Assembly (NCBI GenBank): GCA_910589415.1
Contig: OU342630.1
Span: 64,786,186 to 64,850,185, forward strand
Source of the DNA: Malachius bipustulatus
Lineage: Eukaryota; Arthropoda; Insecta; Coleoptera; Melyridae
Length of the DNA stretch: 64,000 nt
Direction of reading: 5' to 3'
Shown: positions 49,323 to 60,842 of the stretch, one piece after another
How positions within the stretch are numbered: position 1 is the first letter of the stretch
How the letters are laid out: every line of letters begins with the position of its first letter
The notes under the pieces: model-generated
The model's database searches: none
The model's input: only the letters and a program-made list of their open reading frames with translations
Told to the model about the DNA's origin: nothing
Position numbers and translations under genes: made by a program

Positions 49323-50566
49323 TGTGGCAGAGCCAGGATAGTCACGGTAATTTTTTGGCATAGTTACTTAGTTTTAAAAAGAAATTAAATTATAATTAAA
49401 TTACACATTTTACTTAATCAGGAGTCAGTGAAATTGCACAATTTCGAAATACTGCATATTTAATTTTTAAGCAATATTAGGCGTCGTGAACGAAAAGCAA
49501 AAACAATTTAACTAGGCCAAGAAACAACCACCGCGGCAAAATTTTAATGACGCTAGCTGAATTTTTTAATGTAACGCTGACTGCTGAACGCATGGTAAAC
49601 TGGAACAACTCGCATGGTTGTCATTTCCCTGTCAGAGTGCACCTTGCTTTTGTTTACCTACGTCAAGTAACTGGACGACCGGTAAATAAAAGTCAAGGTG
49701 GCAACACTCCAGTGGAAATTACATTTCGAAACCCGAAAAAAAGTAACTGATTTGGAAAGGGGTTTAGAAATCAAAAAGTTAGTGGTTGTTCGGGGACCGA
49801 AGAGGACGGTCAGGGCGTTCGCGCGAGAAAGCAAAGTAAACGCGAGTGAGTGAGTTTGTTCCTTTGACGGGGAGATACCCAGCAGAGCTGCAGTCAGAGC
49901 TACAGAAAGGGCAAATCCAAGGGCTACGTCTAAGTAGTAAGTCGATGAGACTAACACTAAAACTTCACTGTTTTTCCGTTCGAAAGATTTTTATTGAATT
50001 TTATTTATTTATTTTTTTTTCTTTATTTAAAGAAATTTTATTTTTGATTTTTTTTTATTAACGTCACCTGTGAAACTAAATTAAATTAATCAGATCAGGT
50101 ACCGCCACAGCACTATTCCCACAAATAAAAGGGTAGTTGAGTAGAGTCAGATTGTACGTAAGAGAGTTTTTTTTTCTTTCCTAAGGTTTGTTTTTGTTCT
50201 TTTTTTTAAATCAATTTTTTTTTTCTTTTAAACTTTGCATATCAGTTTTTATAATCGAAATTTAGTATAGTAGATAATGAAATAATTAAGTGATATGTCA
50301 GTAGTGTAATTTTATTTTATTTTATCAGTAAATAATTTTAATCATAACTTTGGTGTTCATATTTATCACCCTTGACCACCCTAACACTGAATTTCACATA
50401 AAGAGGGCTCTACTCTTAGCAGCCCCCGAATCTGCGTGCCTCACACCTCTCTGACCACTATCATTGGCAAACCGCTCGGCCCACTTGATAGCGGTCCAAC
50501 CCCTTGACAGCCAGGAAGAAGGTGAGTCTACAAAAACTGGTGTCAAGAGGGTAGGCACCCGTCTCA
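49323..50566 (+). repeat. 3' LTR
   Basis: Same length (1244 bp) as the 5' LTR; one base difference noticed (A at 49896 against C at 44410). Followed at once by target duplication GCGA. Confidence 0.95.
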
Positions 50567-50570
50567 GCGA

Positions 50571-51292
50571 CCACTATCGGTTCCTGGTGAGATAGAAATT
50601 TTCGAGAACATTTTCTCCGTAAAAAAGGTTAATTTAAACTGCTATCTGCGGCTCGGTGCATTTCGGCGTTTTTATAATGCGATAGTGGTCGATAACTTGC
50701 TTGAATTTGAAGCCAACTGCCTCGATTTAGTTACTTTAAAAATCAGCCTGTGCATAAAAAATTAATGGAATTAAATGAAATCATGAAAATTATTAGTACT
50801 TTGCTGATTCAAGGTACCTACCTACCAAACCCTATTTCTGTACTATTCGCAAAAACTTAACTGGACTAATAACAACCTAAACGGGGTGGTCCTACCTATC
50901 TACCTATGTCGTTGGAATGATCTTTATTTATTGAAAAGAATAGAAAAATAGAAAAAATAAATAAAATAGATGGAGTCGGGGTAACACGACTTCATTACAA
51001 GCTATGCAATCAAAAAGTGGTCACTCTATTAATGTCCCGCAGGTAAACTTCATCTAGCGGTTCAACACAGTGATGATAATATAATACAGCCTTATTAATA
51101 ATAAGCCCCTCACACCCGCGATACTGCACCGCCTAAATTCAAACTATAGAAACGAAGCAATAAGAATTAGATTTTTTCAATTATTTTTAGAACAGACCCT
51201 ATGCATAAAACATTATGATAAAATTTTTTTATCATTATTTTTTATTTATATTTTTAAGCATATTTAATGATGATAACAACTATAACGCCGCG
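50571..51292. other. no gene seen
   Basis: AT-rich intergenic sequence between the LTR element and the next DNA element. Confidence 0.5.
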
Positions 51293-51294
51293 TC

Positions 51295-52011
51295 CTAGCT
51301 GCATCCGGGGACTGCGTTGCGTGCGATGCGGGGAACGCACGCAACGCAAAATCGCACGAGAAATTTTGAGTGTGTCCTAACTGAATGCGTGCGGTGCGGG
51401 CGAGAAAATGGTTTCCAATCCAACTATTTCTGGTGCAGCTTCAGATGAAATACGTTTTAATTTGGAAACCAGTAGGTTGTTGGAGCTTGAAAGACTTAAA
51501 AATCACAGAAAGAAACATGTTACTTAAGAGAAAGAAACAATAAGAAGCAAGTAATCTATAGAAATAGGTATAGATTTGATAGATAGATAAATAGCAGGTA
51601 GGTTAAATAAAAATAGGTCTACAATAGAATAAGTTAATATAGACCTCATACTTACTTTAAAAGCCTAAATTCGAGACATTTTCACATTCCCAGTGTACCT
51701 TGACTCTTGTTCTTGTAAAATAGATTTCTCTTATTGCACAAAATGTTTCGCTTTGGCACGAAGGCAAACGAAATTAAAAAAATTTCCTGCCCGCCGCAAA
51801 AATCGCAAGATTTTGACAGATGAAAAAATTAAATATTTCAATTTAAAACAATGCGTGCGTTGCGGTGTCGTTTTATCGTACGACTTTGCGGGCAAACGCG
51901 TCTACTAAGGACACTCCCATTGCTTTGCATGTGTTTTATTTTAATCGTTCCCCGCAACGCACGCACGCAACGCACGCAACGCAGTCCCCGGATGCAGCTA
52001 GGACGCGGCGT
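51295..52011. mobile_element. DNA transposon remnant with ACGCCGCGTCCTAGCTGC TIRs
   Basis: Left ACGCCGCGTCCTAGCTGCAT then CCGGGGACTGCGTTGCGTGC; the right end is its exact complement over about 41 bp, and TA flanks each end. Subterminal GCAACGCACG repeats are dense on both sides. A small frame inside (51693-51908, 71 aa, LARRQTKLKKFPARRKNRKI) has no recognisable domain. TIR style suggests a PIF/Harbinger or similar cut-and-paste family, but the class is uncertain. Confidence 0.82.
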
Positions 52012-52156
52012 TACAGTAAAGTTACTCTTCATCTCGCAGTACAGTTTTAGACACGTGTCTTTTAAAACTGTCATTAATAATACTTTGACATTTTTTGTAA
52101 AAGTTACAAAATATGGCAGTAGTTTTTAAAATTGAATGAAGTAGATGAAATGTTTA

Positions 52157-52528
52157 TACAGGGTGATAAAAAATTCGAAAAATTCTGAGATTTCTTCACG
52201 CGTCTCCATGCAAATAAAAAAATCAAAGAAAGTACAAATGTTTCTATACCATAGGATAGAATAATATAGTACATAAAAAGTTAAAATTGGGGCATGTAAG
52301 CCATTTTTCTCTATCTTGAGCTCTTTTCGTTGTACAGGGCTTTGAACTTGAAAAATGACGATTTTCACTTTGTTTATAACTCAAAAACTTCTGAATTTAA
52401 ACACCAACTGTAAAAGCCAATCTTATTTTCTCTTCTCAGACAATCTAAAAATTAAATAACAATATAAGAGCATTCCATTTAAAAAAACATAACTTTGATA
52501 TGCCACTGTCATATGGCACACTCTGTAT
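52157..52528. mobile_element. inverted-end element, TACAGGGTGATAAAAAAT family
   Basis: Left TACAGGGTGATAAAAAATTC, right complement TACAGAGTGTGCCATATGAC. Only the terminal 8-10 bp pair well. The left part is shared with 36325. No coding capacity. Confidence 0.5.
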
Positions 52529-52800
52529 ACTCCAAAATAATTTTAAATTATGACCATTGTGATTCTGTACTTGAATTTTCAAAAAGTTTTTCGAAAAAGT
52601 CCATTCGTTTGGCCTACAGAGACCGCTTCGAAAAAGCTGGGACACCTGTATTATTATAATATGAGCGATTATGAAGTAATTATTCACGAGATGATGATGA
52701 TAATGCCACGATCTTTAGCGAGTGGCATTGTTATCACAAGGGATTAAGTGAATAATGACCATAATCGCGAATGTAATACTTTTTTTTCTACTCTTTTATA

Positions 52801-53216
52801 TACAGGATGCTCGCTAACGGGCCAGCCAAAATCAAACGTCATGTATAAAATCGTATTTTAAGCATAAAAAAAGAAAAATAAGGTCTTTTCAGATCGGGAT
52901 TCGTTTGGGAAATATTTCAAAAATTGTGAAACTAAAGTCAGCCATTTTCCAAAACTGAACGGCCTAAATAAATAACACTAATTAAACAACAAACTCTAAC
53001 GAAAAGTCACGCACCGTTGATACTTCTGATTAAAAGATAAGACGCTGTCAAACAATAAATTATTAATTTTAAATTTCATAGAGCCTTGATTTTACATTTT
53101 CGGTATTTTTCCCTAAACGAAGCCCGATCTGAAAAAACGTTATTCCTTTTTTATGCTAAAAATACGATATTTTATACATGACGTTTGATTTTGGCTGGCC
53201 CGTTACCGAACCTAGT
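52801..53216. mobile_element. inverted-repeat element with CTAACGGGCCAGCCAAAAT arms
   Basis: GCTAACGGGCCAGCCAAAAT then CAAACGTCATGTATAAAATC (52811-52850) is inverted at 53160-53206; inner arms pair AAAGAAAAATAAGG/TTATTCCTTTTTT and TCAGATCGGGATTCGTTT/CGAAGCCCGATCTGA. About 415 bp. A related half-copy lies at 35910-36020. Confidence 0.8.
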
Positions 53217-53530
53217 TCGGTAAAAAAAACTGGCCCGCATAATAGTAGGTACCGAGTACAGAGCAGTGCACACGCGTGGTTCCTGAGAAATGTCAGTTAA
53301 CGTTCTATTCACAGCTTTGCTCTGTTTATTAAATATATACAGCTTCTGATTGGTTCACGAGCGGGTATTATATGAGCTATAATTCAATACCTACGAATAA
53401 TAACCACAGAATAATAAAATAAGTAACCTTCATCATTCTAAAATTCTAATCTCAAGTTCTAATAATTGGAATATTATTAGAAAAAAATTTTTGTTGACAT
53501 TATTACGTTGGTTATTTAAATAGGTGTACA

Positions 53531-54513
53531 TACAGACTGTCCGTTTTTCGAGCTTAAGCATGGGGATCTCGGTTATATTAAGAGATACGAAGTCGGTCAA
53601 ATTGGGGCAAAGTTGCGTATTTTTATACCGAGTAATAATCTGAAAAAAATTCAGGATATTCTCAGTCGTTGCTGAAATATCCTGAAAAAACTGAAAAATC
53701 GAGATTTCTTATTTTCATCATATCTTTTTTGTTATTGGAGATTAATAAATAATTTTTTGTAGGCTTACATAAGTCGGCAAGAGCTACGCATCTGTCGTTA
53801 CAAAAATTTTCAAGGCCGACTAGATCCGAGAGTTTTCACAGTCACCTTTCGTTTTTCTTATGACCCCCATATTGGATTTTCATGTCATTCTGTATTAAAA
53901 AAATTAAGGAAACCAAATATAAATCACATTAAAAAAAAATTTCTTAAATTTTTTTTCTCTTAAAGAAAATTTTTTTTTATCACCGAACGACATCGGGCGA
54001 CGTCGCAATATGATGTGACATTGCTTGACTTATATGGTTATTTATGACATTCGGTTGAAAAAAAGTTACCTATTTAAAAAAAAAAAAACAATTTTTTTGA
54101 AAATTTTCTTTGAATGTGATAGATTTTTGGTTTCCTTAATTTTTTTAATACAGAACGACATGAAAGTCCAATATGGCGGCCATAAGAAAAACGAAAGTTG
54201 ACTGTGAAAACTCTTGGATCTAGTCGGCTTTGAAAATTTTTGAAACGTCAGATGGATAGCTCTTAACGGCTTACGTAAGCCTACAAAAAAATATTTATTA
54301 ATTTTCAAAAATAAGAAAGATATGGCAAAAATAAGAAAATTTGATTTTGCAGTTTTTCCAGGGTATTTCAGCAACGACTGAAAATATCCTGAATTTTTTT
54401 TCAGATTATTACTCGGCATAAAAATACGCAACTTTGCCCCAATTTGACCGACTTCGTATCTCTTAAGATAACCGAGATCCCCATGCTTAAGCTCGAAAAA
54501 CGGACACCCTGTA
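53531..54513. mobile_element. 983-bp foldback element with TACAGRSTGTCCG ends
   Basis: Left TACAGACTGTCCGTTTTTCG, right complement TACAGGGTGTCCGTTTTTCG. Arms of nearly 400 bp remain matched (AGCTTAAGCATGGGGATCTC, CAAATTGGGGCAAAGTTGCG, TTTCAGCAACGACTGA inverted in the other arm). Centre includes ACATCGGGCGACGTCGCAAT. Non-coding. Confidence 0.88.
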
Positions 54514-55371
54514 CATTTTATTTCCCATTAACGTGAGTCCCGAAATGCACCGTTTTTGAGATAGGTACAGGGTGTCGAAGAAATATTATTTTTCCAGTTT
54601 TTTGACGATATCTCGGGAACCGTATGAGATACAATGTTCAGCTTTTATACACACTATACGTATATGTGCTCACTGATCCCCTTATTTTCGCCGTAAAATA
54701 AAGGTTTTAAAAAAAATCAGTGGCGTAGATTTAGGATATTTTGAGGGTTTTGACCCCCTAATTTCTACGCCACTGGAATAAATGCGTTTTTAAGCACCGC
54801 CTTTGAACCGTCTATGTTTCCTACATCAAAAAGATACTGTTAACGGCTTTAAAGTCAACCGTTTCCGAGAAAAATGTCATTTTATGAGAGAAAACATTAA
54901 TTAATAGGAATAACTTTTCACTTACTTTCATTTTTCCAAAATGCTGTTGAAAAATCGTTAAAAAAGTGATGTTTTCTCTCATAAAATGCAATTTTTCTCG
55001 GAAACGGGTTCATTTTAGAGCCGTTAACAAAGAGTACCTTTTTTGTATAGAAATCATGGGCGGTTAAAATCGCATTTATCCAGTGGCGTAGAAATAAACC
55101 CTAAATCTACGCCACTGAATTTTCTTAAAACCTTTATTTTACGGCGAAAATAAGGGGATCAGTGAGCACATAGTGTAAGAGCTGAACATTGTATCTCATA
55201 CGGCTCCCGAGATATCGTAAAAAAAACTGGAAAAATAATATTTCTTCGACACTCTGTATCTCAAAAACGGTGCATTTCCGGACACACCTTATTGGATTTT
55301 TTTTGTTTATTTTAGTCTGAAGAATCAGCCTGTGAAGGTTGGCCAACCTTACAGTAAGCACCCTGTAGATC
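54514..55371. mobile_element. foldback element, related to the one at 32736-33549
   Basis: Arms pair AAATGCACCGTTTTTGAGAT (54545) with its complement (about 55257-55276), GTGTCGAAGAAATATTATTT with its complement, and GATATCTCGGGA with TCCCGAGATATCG. GTGGCGTAGAT segments flank the centre in both orientations. The right terminus CACCCTGTA is at 55362-55370; the left terminus abuts the previous foldback. Non-coding. Confidence 0.78.
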
Positions 55372-56690
55372 TAGTTACTTTGTAAAAACCGAAAAAAGTC
55401 AAATGTTTAGTTATTTGTACAAGCAGTTATATTATGTGTATAAATAGACTTTGCATCAAGTATGAATCAATTTTAATAATAAATTTTAACACAGATTTAG
55501 ACTTATTAGCTTCCGTTTTTTTATTTTTCTAAGAAAACGATATTTGGAACAACGAACAGGCCATGAAAAAAAACACTGAAAAGATTAATTCAGAGATGCA
55601 AAGGAATAATTTTATATAAATTTCGAAATTATTTTAAATGCAGAAATTCTCAATTCTACAAATTAAAAACAAATTACAAAAGGGTTCGAAATTGGTACAT
55701 GGGTGAAAAACGAAATATATTCAACTAATTTTTACTGTGACATTTTACAAATATTAAAAAAATACTTAATGCCATATTTTGTATTTTTTTTGCAAAAAAA
55801 ATTCAAATTGACGGTTGTAAAAGACACGTGACAGCGGATATGCGGGTCATTTGTTATCATTTTTAAAGCACAAACTATTAACGAAATCCAAATTTTCTTT
55901 GATCGAGAAGGAAAAATTTTTCCCATTGATGCGTGTACATACTTTATTAGGTATAGGTAGGGTGTTTCTTAATAAAATGCTAAAATTTCAGGATGTGATA
56001 GGTCATTTTATAAAAAAAAAATTATTATAAACGTATGTCTGATATGGCTTGAATTTTTTTCTACAGGCGTGTTTAATTTTTGTTTTTTAAGAGTTATTTT
56101 TTATTATCACCAAACATATAGCTGAGATATTTTTTTTCAAATTTAGTATATTATGTTAATAGAATGTACAACCACATACTTTAGTTAGAAAAGTTTTTCT
56201 AGTTCTTCACCAGTGGCGTCCCTGCAAAAACATCTATGATATTTTTTACAAAAATAGCAATTTTAGAAACAGAAAAACTGAAATTTTGCCGTGCGGATAT
56301 ATATATTTTTTAATAGTCTGATCAATTCTACATGAAATGGTCTCTTGCCTTTTCTTGTTGTTGATAAAAACAATTAAATTAAAATTATATTAATTGAACT
56401 AAATTAAGCGAATAATATTTTTAAACAGAAAATATCAGAGTGGATCATAGGCCGTTGCGGACATACGTTCATGTGAAACTTTCTTCATAAAATGTCCCGA
56501 GGAATCACATTCCCACTCTTTATTTTAGAAATTACATTCATATGTAGGTATTCGGTGCTTAATAATTAATAATTATTATAATAAATTACATCAGGTATAC
56601 TATTAGCTGCTTATGTTATCGCTATATGTATTATGTTTTTGTAAATATCATTGCTCAGTCCTTTGAAATGACAAATTATTTATACAGTGT
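55372..56690. other. no gene seen; one orphan GTAGGGTGTTTCTTA end
   Basis: AT-rich; GTAGGTAGGGTGTTTCTTAA near 55953 resembles one end of the CAGGGTGT group without a partner. Confidence 0.45.
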
Positions 56691-56692
56691 GA

Positions 56693-57501
56693 CCCATTTG
56701 TTCTTGAAACACCCTGTAGAATCTTAATTTATGGTGCGATTTTGAAAAAAATTATTTTAAACCATAGAGCTTGATAAACTATATTTTGGGAGCAAAAAGC
56801 GTCTCATTCCTACAAAATCCAAGGCCTACTAGATCAGTGTTTACTTGTAAAATCTGAAAAATTCATGTTAGCGATTTTTTTAGAAAAAAACTGGGCACGC
56901 CACGGGATTCACCAGCCCTCAAAACGGTACTGTACCAAATTTTATTGGAAATGTCAGAGTAAAAAGGATCTTGTAGTTATTTTAAAAATTCATAATAATA
57001 CTCCGAATTTTCATAAATTAATTTGGAAAAGGTCAAAAGCTATCATAAGTAAAAATTAAAATTAAAAAAAAAAAAAAAATAATATAATTAAAAAATTAAA
57101 GTACCTACATTATCACCAACTAGACGTACAATTTCTATTTTGTCTCTCTTGACCTTTTCGAATAAATTAATGAAAATTCGGAGTTCTATTATGAATTTCT
57201 AAAATAACTGCAAGATCCTTATTACTCTGACATTTCCAATAAAATTTAGTACAGTACCGTTTTGAGGGCTGGTGAATCCAGTAGCGTGCACAGGTTTTTT
57301 CTAAAAAAATCGCTAATATGAATTTTTGAGATTTTACAAGTAAACACTGATCTAGTAGGCATTGGATATTGTAGGAATGAGACGCTTTTTGCTCCCAAAA
57401 TATAGTTTATCAAACTCTATGGTTTAAAAGAAATTTCTTCAAAATCGCACCATAAATTAAGATTCTACAGGGTGTTTCAAGAACAAATGGGTCACACTGT
57501 A
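56693..57501. mobile_element. 809-bp foldback element with TACAGTGTGACCC ends
   Basis: Left TACAGTGTGACCCATTTGTT then CTTGAAACACCCTGTAG; right is its complement. Arms of about 360 bp are nearly perfect, including GGGAGCAAAAAGCGTCTCAT, GATCAGTGTTTACTTGTAAA and CAAAACGGTACTGTAC. The short centre is A-rich (57060-57110). Frames within the arms (e.g. 64 aa at 56865) are chance. Confidence 0.9.
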
Positions 57502-57939
57502 TAATAGTTATTTTTAGACTTCAAAATATATTTTTTTATATGCGGCTAATTATTTTATTTTGTTTGTGAAACAGGAACAATAAACAAACCTATTTTCTTC
57601 GTCTTTATATTTCTTTTGGGAACTCCGTAGCCTTCCAACTATATTGGTTTTACATTGTGTTCACATTGTCGTTGTTAGCAATATTATCCCAATATTGGAA
57701 TCATATTTGACCCTAGATTTTTTTACCAATATCGTTTTGGTTATATATTGATGATGAAATATTGTTTTTACTATATTGTTGGGTTAGTAATATTTCATTG
57801 AGCTGATTGTGATTTCTGATGACGCCAATATTGCAAAAATGTCCACATTCATTATTGTACCAATGTATCTAAAATTCAATATTAATTTCTCCAACATTAT
57901 TGGAATATAGGTATTGCTTGCATGGGAGTAGTTCTAGTT

Positions 57940-58059
57940 GTACCTTTTTTATTTGTCATTTCAATCTCACTTTATACGTCAATAAATACTGAAAATTTAT
58001 AAATATAATTAGGTATTTAGTAGATAGGTATACCTACCATTATTTCTTAATTATTCAAA
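57940..58059 (-). terminator. ABHD12 3' UTR and poly(A) signal candidate
   Basis: Minus-strand AATAAA (TTTATT at about 57949-57954) lies about 110 bp past the proposed stop codon. Confidence 0.45.
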
Positions 58060-58132
58060 TTAATTTAAGATGGCTCTATCAATAATTTGAGCTCTCTTTT
58101 GTCTAAAAACTGTGCATTCTTCAATAAAGTTC
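58060..58132 (-). CDS. Abhd12: ABHD12-like hydrolase, probable terminal exon
   Basis: Acceptor CTTTTTATTTCAG (AG at 58134-58133) precedes one codon-completing G and the reading NFIEECTVFRQKRAQIIDRA then ILN and stop at 58060. The stretch fits the final helix of ABHD12 proteins, which end with an ...I-x-x-FI/L helix after the catalytic-His segment. It is followed by a poly(A) signal candidate. The upstream exon that would supply the other two bases of the first codon, and the catalytic His, was not found, so the link is by position, phase need and weak similarity only. Confidence 0.45.
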
Positions 58133-58309
58133 CTGAAATAAAAAGATAAATATTAATTAAAAATTATTATTAATCTAATAAGTAATTAATAAATAAGTTA
58201 AAATTAATAATTTATAAGGGTGAACCATTAATAAATAACCTATATCCTTATTGCCATAAAAAATATAGACTTTGGTTATAAGTAGTTACAATATCCTTAT
58301 CATCCATCT

Positions 58310-59570
58310 TGGCCGTTGAGCTATGTCTTTCTATAGGCTCATCGCTGTGGTGGCTATGGAAGTTAATGACTCTACCAGATAAAATTTTAAGAAAGCAGAT
58401 TACATCAATTTTTATAGGGATCTGACCACTATAAATTGGTCATTTATGTATCATTTCTCCGACCTTAATTTAGCATGTGAGCAATTTTACGGTGTTCTAT
58501 ATGGGACTCTGAACAAGCCTGTACCAAGGTTTACCATGCATCAGAGAAAGTATCCTCCCTGGTACTCCATCAGATACTTGGTGGCATTGATATAAGGTTG
58601 AAGGCCAGATACCGTGGGGCATGTGTTAGATTTGTTTAGTTTGTTAATGAACATAGGGGCTCTTCCGGAATACCTGATAATATGATGGATGATGCTAATC
58701 ATGCCTACAATTCACCTGATGAAATTTTCAATGATTTTGCCAAATATTTCTTTTCGCCCTCTTCGAATTCTGATAGTCCCTTGGAGCAGGATGACAGAAC
58801 TATTGACTTGGCTTTTCAGTTGACTAGAGTGATGTCGAGCGTTGTTTACGGGAACTTAAGGGTGGAATCTCGTGGTTTGGACTGTATTCCTACATTTTTG
58901 GTGAAGGATTGCTCAGCTCTTTTGGTTATTGAGCCATTGTTGATTTTATTTAATTTGTCTTTGAGAACAACCACATCCGACTGCATGGAAAAAGGGTAAA
59001 GTAACTACAATTTTCAAAAGTGGAGTCAAAACAAACATTAATAATTATTATAGACCGGTGTCAGTTTTGAGTAATTTCTCCAAGGTTTTTGAAATAGTCA
59101 TTTACAATGATACATTTTCCCTTGTCAGGACTAAACTATGCCCACAGCAGCATGGATTTTTTCCAAATAGGTCTGTGGTCTCATATCTTTCCTGTATGTC
59201 GCAATTCTTGGTCAACCAAGTGGACACTGGCGGTCAAGTCGATCTTTACTCCATCTTTATTGGAAAACTACGCCAGTTTGATCTTGATGAATCCGTCATA
59301 AAATTTTTATCATCTTGATTGAGAGATCGTCAGTAGGTATGTGGTATGCTACAAAGGTCTGATACATCTGAAATGTACAATGGTAGTTCTGGTGTTCCTC
59401 AATTATAAGGCTCCATTTTGGGTCCGCTTTTATTCATTCTTTTCATTGATGATCTCCCCAAGCTAATTGAATACGAATGTTTGCTTTATGCTGATGATTT
59501 TAAGATGTTTCGATCGAGAGCGAAAATGTCTTTAACAGCGTGAACGTACCTACATCAGTTTTGGGGACGA
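58310..59570 (+). mobile_element. degenerate LINE in the ABHD12 locus (opposite strand)
   Basis: Broken frames give, in order: the linker after the endonuclease (ADYINFYRDL, SFMYHFSDLNLACEQFYG, VPRFTMHQRKYPPWYS), the pre-RT region (58682-58999, LDCIPTFLVKDCSALL), RT fingers (YYRPVSVLSNFSKVFEIVIY, QQHGFFPNRSVVS at about 59046-59190), and palm with SILGPLLFILFIDDLPK and LLYADDFKMF. Frameshifts and stops split it several times. It lacks most of the endonuclease and the C-terminus. Clade: jockey/R1-like superfamily. Confidence 0.85.
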
Positions 59571-59612
59571 TAATGTGTAAACTTGACCAAATATTTTGGC
59601 AGTCTGAAAACA

Positions 59613-59935
59613 AGCTCCATGGTACAGCGGTAAAGACCTCTGGCTATCAGATTCTAAGATCGTGGTTTCGATTCAGGCTCTGCTTGAGATACTCTAATTA
59701 ATTTTGACTACCTACTAGTTATGAAACGAATTTTAAGTAGATCTAGGTAGGCTTCTGTCTACCTGGATGTCTTTGTTTTCTTTTTCATATTTAGGTAGAT
59801 TATTTATTAATTATTCTTCTGGTATAGTAATTAGAAGTGTACGAATATTACCAACCGTATCACTGGCAGTAAAGCTGGATCACGTGCAATTCCAAGATGA
59901 TTGTAATGCTTCTCCTCGGAAAAGAGATAAAAAGT
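59613..59935 (+). repeat. tRNA-derived SINE
   Basis: Head has a tRNA-like pol III promoter: A-box-like TGGTACAGCGGTAAAGACC at about 59620 and B-box-like GGTTTCGATTC at about 59664. The body continues without coding content. The acceptor stem is not conserved, so it is not a tRNA gene. Sits between the ABHD12 exon at 60112 and the LINE. Confidence 0.55.
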
Positions 59936-60111
59936 AATAGGACCTTGGACACTGGAATTCCTGGCTGCCTGGGCTGTTTCTGTCAACTAGAAAATATCAT
60001 CATCATATTACTACCTACACAAACTATTACCATTTTAATATGGGGGGGGGGGGAGGTGAACGAAAACCCACCAACACTAAAGAGAGAAGTCGCAAAACAC
60101 AATAGACTTAC

Positions 60112-60842
60112 TTTTTGCGCCAGATCGTAAGGAATAATGCGATCATCCATTGCATGCAACAACAGCACCGGGCAATCCACAGCCGGTAATTTCTCCTCAT
60201 TATCAAAATTAAAATCAAATTCCTTGACTGGATCCAGCACCGTGTACTTGTACCATGGCCCTAGCCACTTGAAAAACTTCGCGGCCGGTTGTCTGTGAAC
60301 CACGTCCACCGACGAGGTGAACGGAGACTCCAGCACCAATCCATCGGGAGGAGGGACGATCCCTCTTAACGCAGCCAACGTGTGCGTTGCCACACCTGTT
60401 CCTATGGAGTGACCCCAGACGTAGAGCCCTGAAGTTCCAGCGTCGCCGCGACGCTCCACCAACCAGTGGTACGCTGCCGCCACATCCGAGGTAATACTGG
60501 TGACGGTGATCTCGGCTGCGGTACTGTCAGCATAGCTGCGGTAGTCAATGGCCACGATGGCGAAGATTTTGCGAAGGTGACGGTACTTGATGTAGCCGTC
60601 GCTCCTGTCGACGCCGTTACCGTGCAGATAAAGAAGCACCCGCTCTTTTCGGTCAGACAGGACACTCTCGTAGTCATAAGTTTTGTTTGATACAACGTAA
60701 TGTTCGGGAAGTATTAACCAAGCACCCAGTGTGATATTGTCAGGACCGCCTATGTGTAGGTAGAAGTTCTTTACTCCGTGCAGACCTCCTGGACCTACCA
60801 ATTCTTCTATTGCTGAGTAGTTTTTTCCTGGCGCGATTGCCC
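60112..60842 (-). CDS. Abhd12: ABHD12-like serine hydrolase, catalytic core exon
   Basis: Acceptor TTTTCCTTGCAG (exon starts 60842) and donor AAA|GTAAGT (ends 60112, phase 0). The 243-codon exon has the alpha/beta-hydrolase core: ERVLLYLHGNGVDRSDGY (oxyanion HGN), AIVAIDYRSYADS, the nucleophile elbow VWGHSIGTGVATHT (GxSxG, Ser), LVLESPFTSSVDVV, and CPVLLLHAMDDRIIPYDLAQ (acid Asp). Residues before it, GKNYSAIEELVGPGGLHGV then KNFYLHIGG, match the linker after the membrane anchor. ABHD12 enzymes are ER-membrane lysophosphatidylserine lipases in mammals; here that role is inferred by homology. The catalytic His exon is not in this exon. Confidence 0.92.

Larger units (their letters stand above)
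43833..50570 (+). mobile_element. non-autonomous LTR retrotransposon related to env-bearing gypsy (errantivirus) elements
   Basis: Two 1244-bp LTRs (43837-45080, 49323-50566) begin TG and end CA and bound a 4242-bp interior. A 4-bp target duplication GCGA flanks both ends (43833-43836, 50567-50570), so this is an intact insertion. On reading the LTRs side by side I saw one difference (C at 44410, A at 49896). The interior has a tRNA-Leu-type primer site, a purine tract before the 3' LTR, tandem repeats and two env pieces, but no gag, protease, RT, RNase H or integrase. Such an element must have been copied by another element's proteins. LTR identity implies a very recent insertion. Confidence 0.9.

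Noticed and set aside
57600..57920. Repeated CCAATATTG motifs as a possible regulatory array
   Set aside because: Low-complexity AT-rich sequence; spacing irregular.
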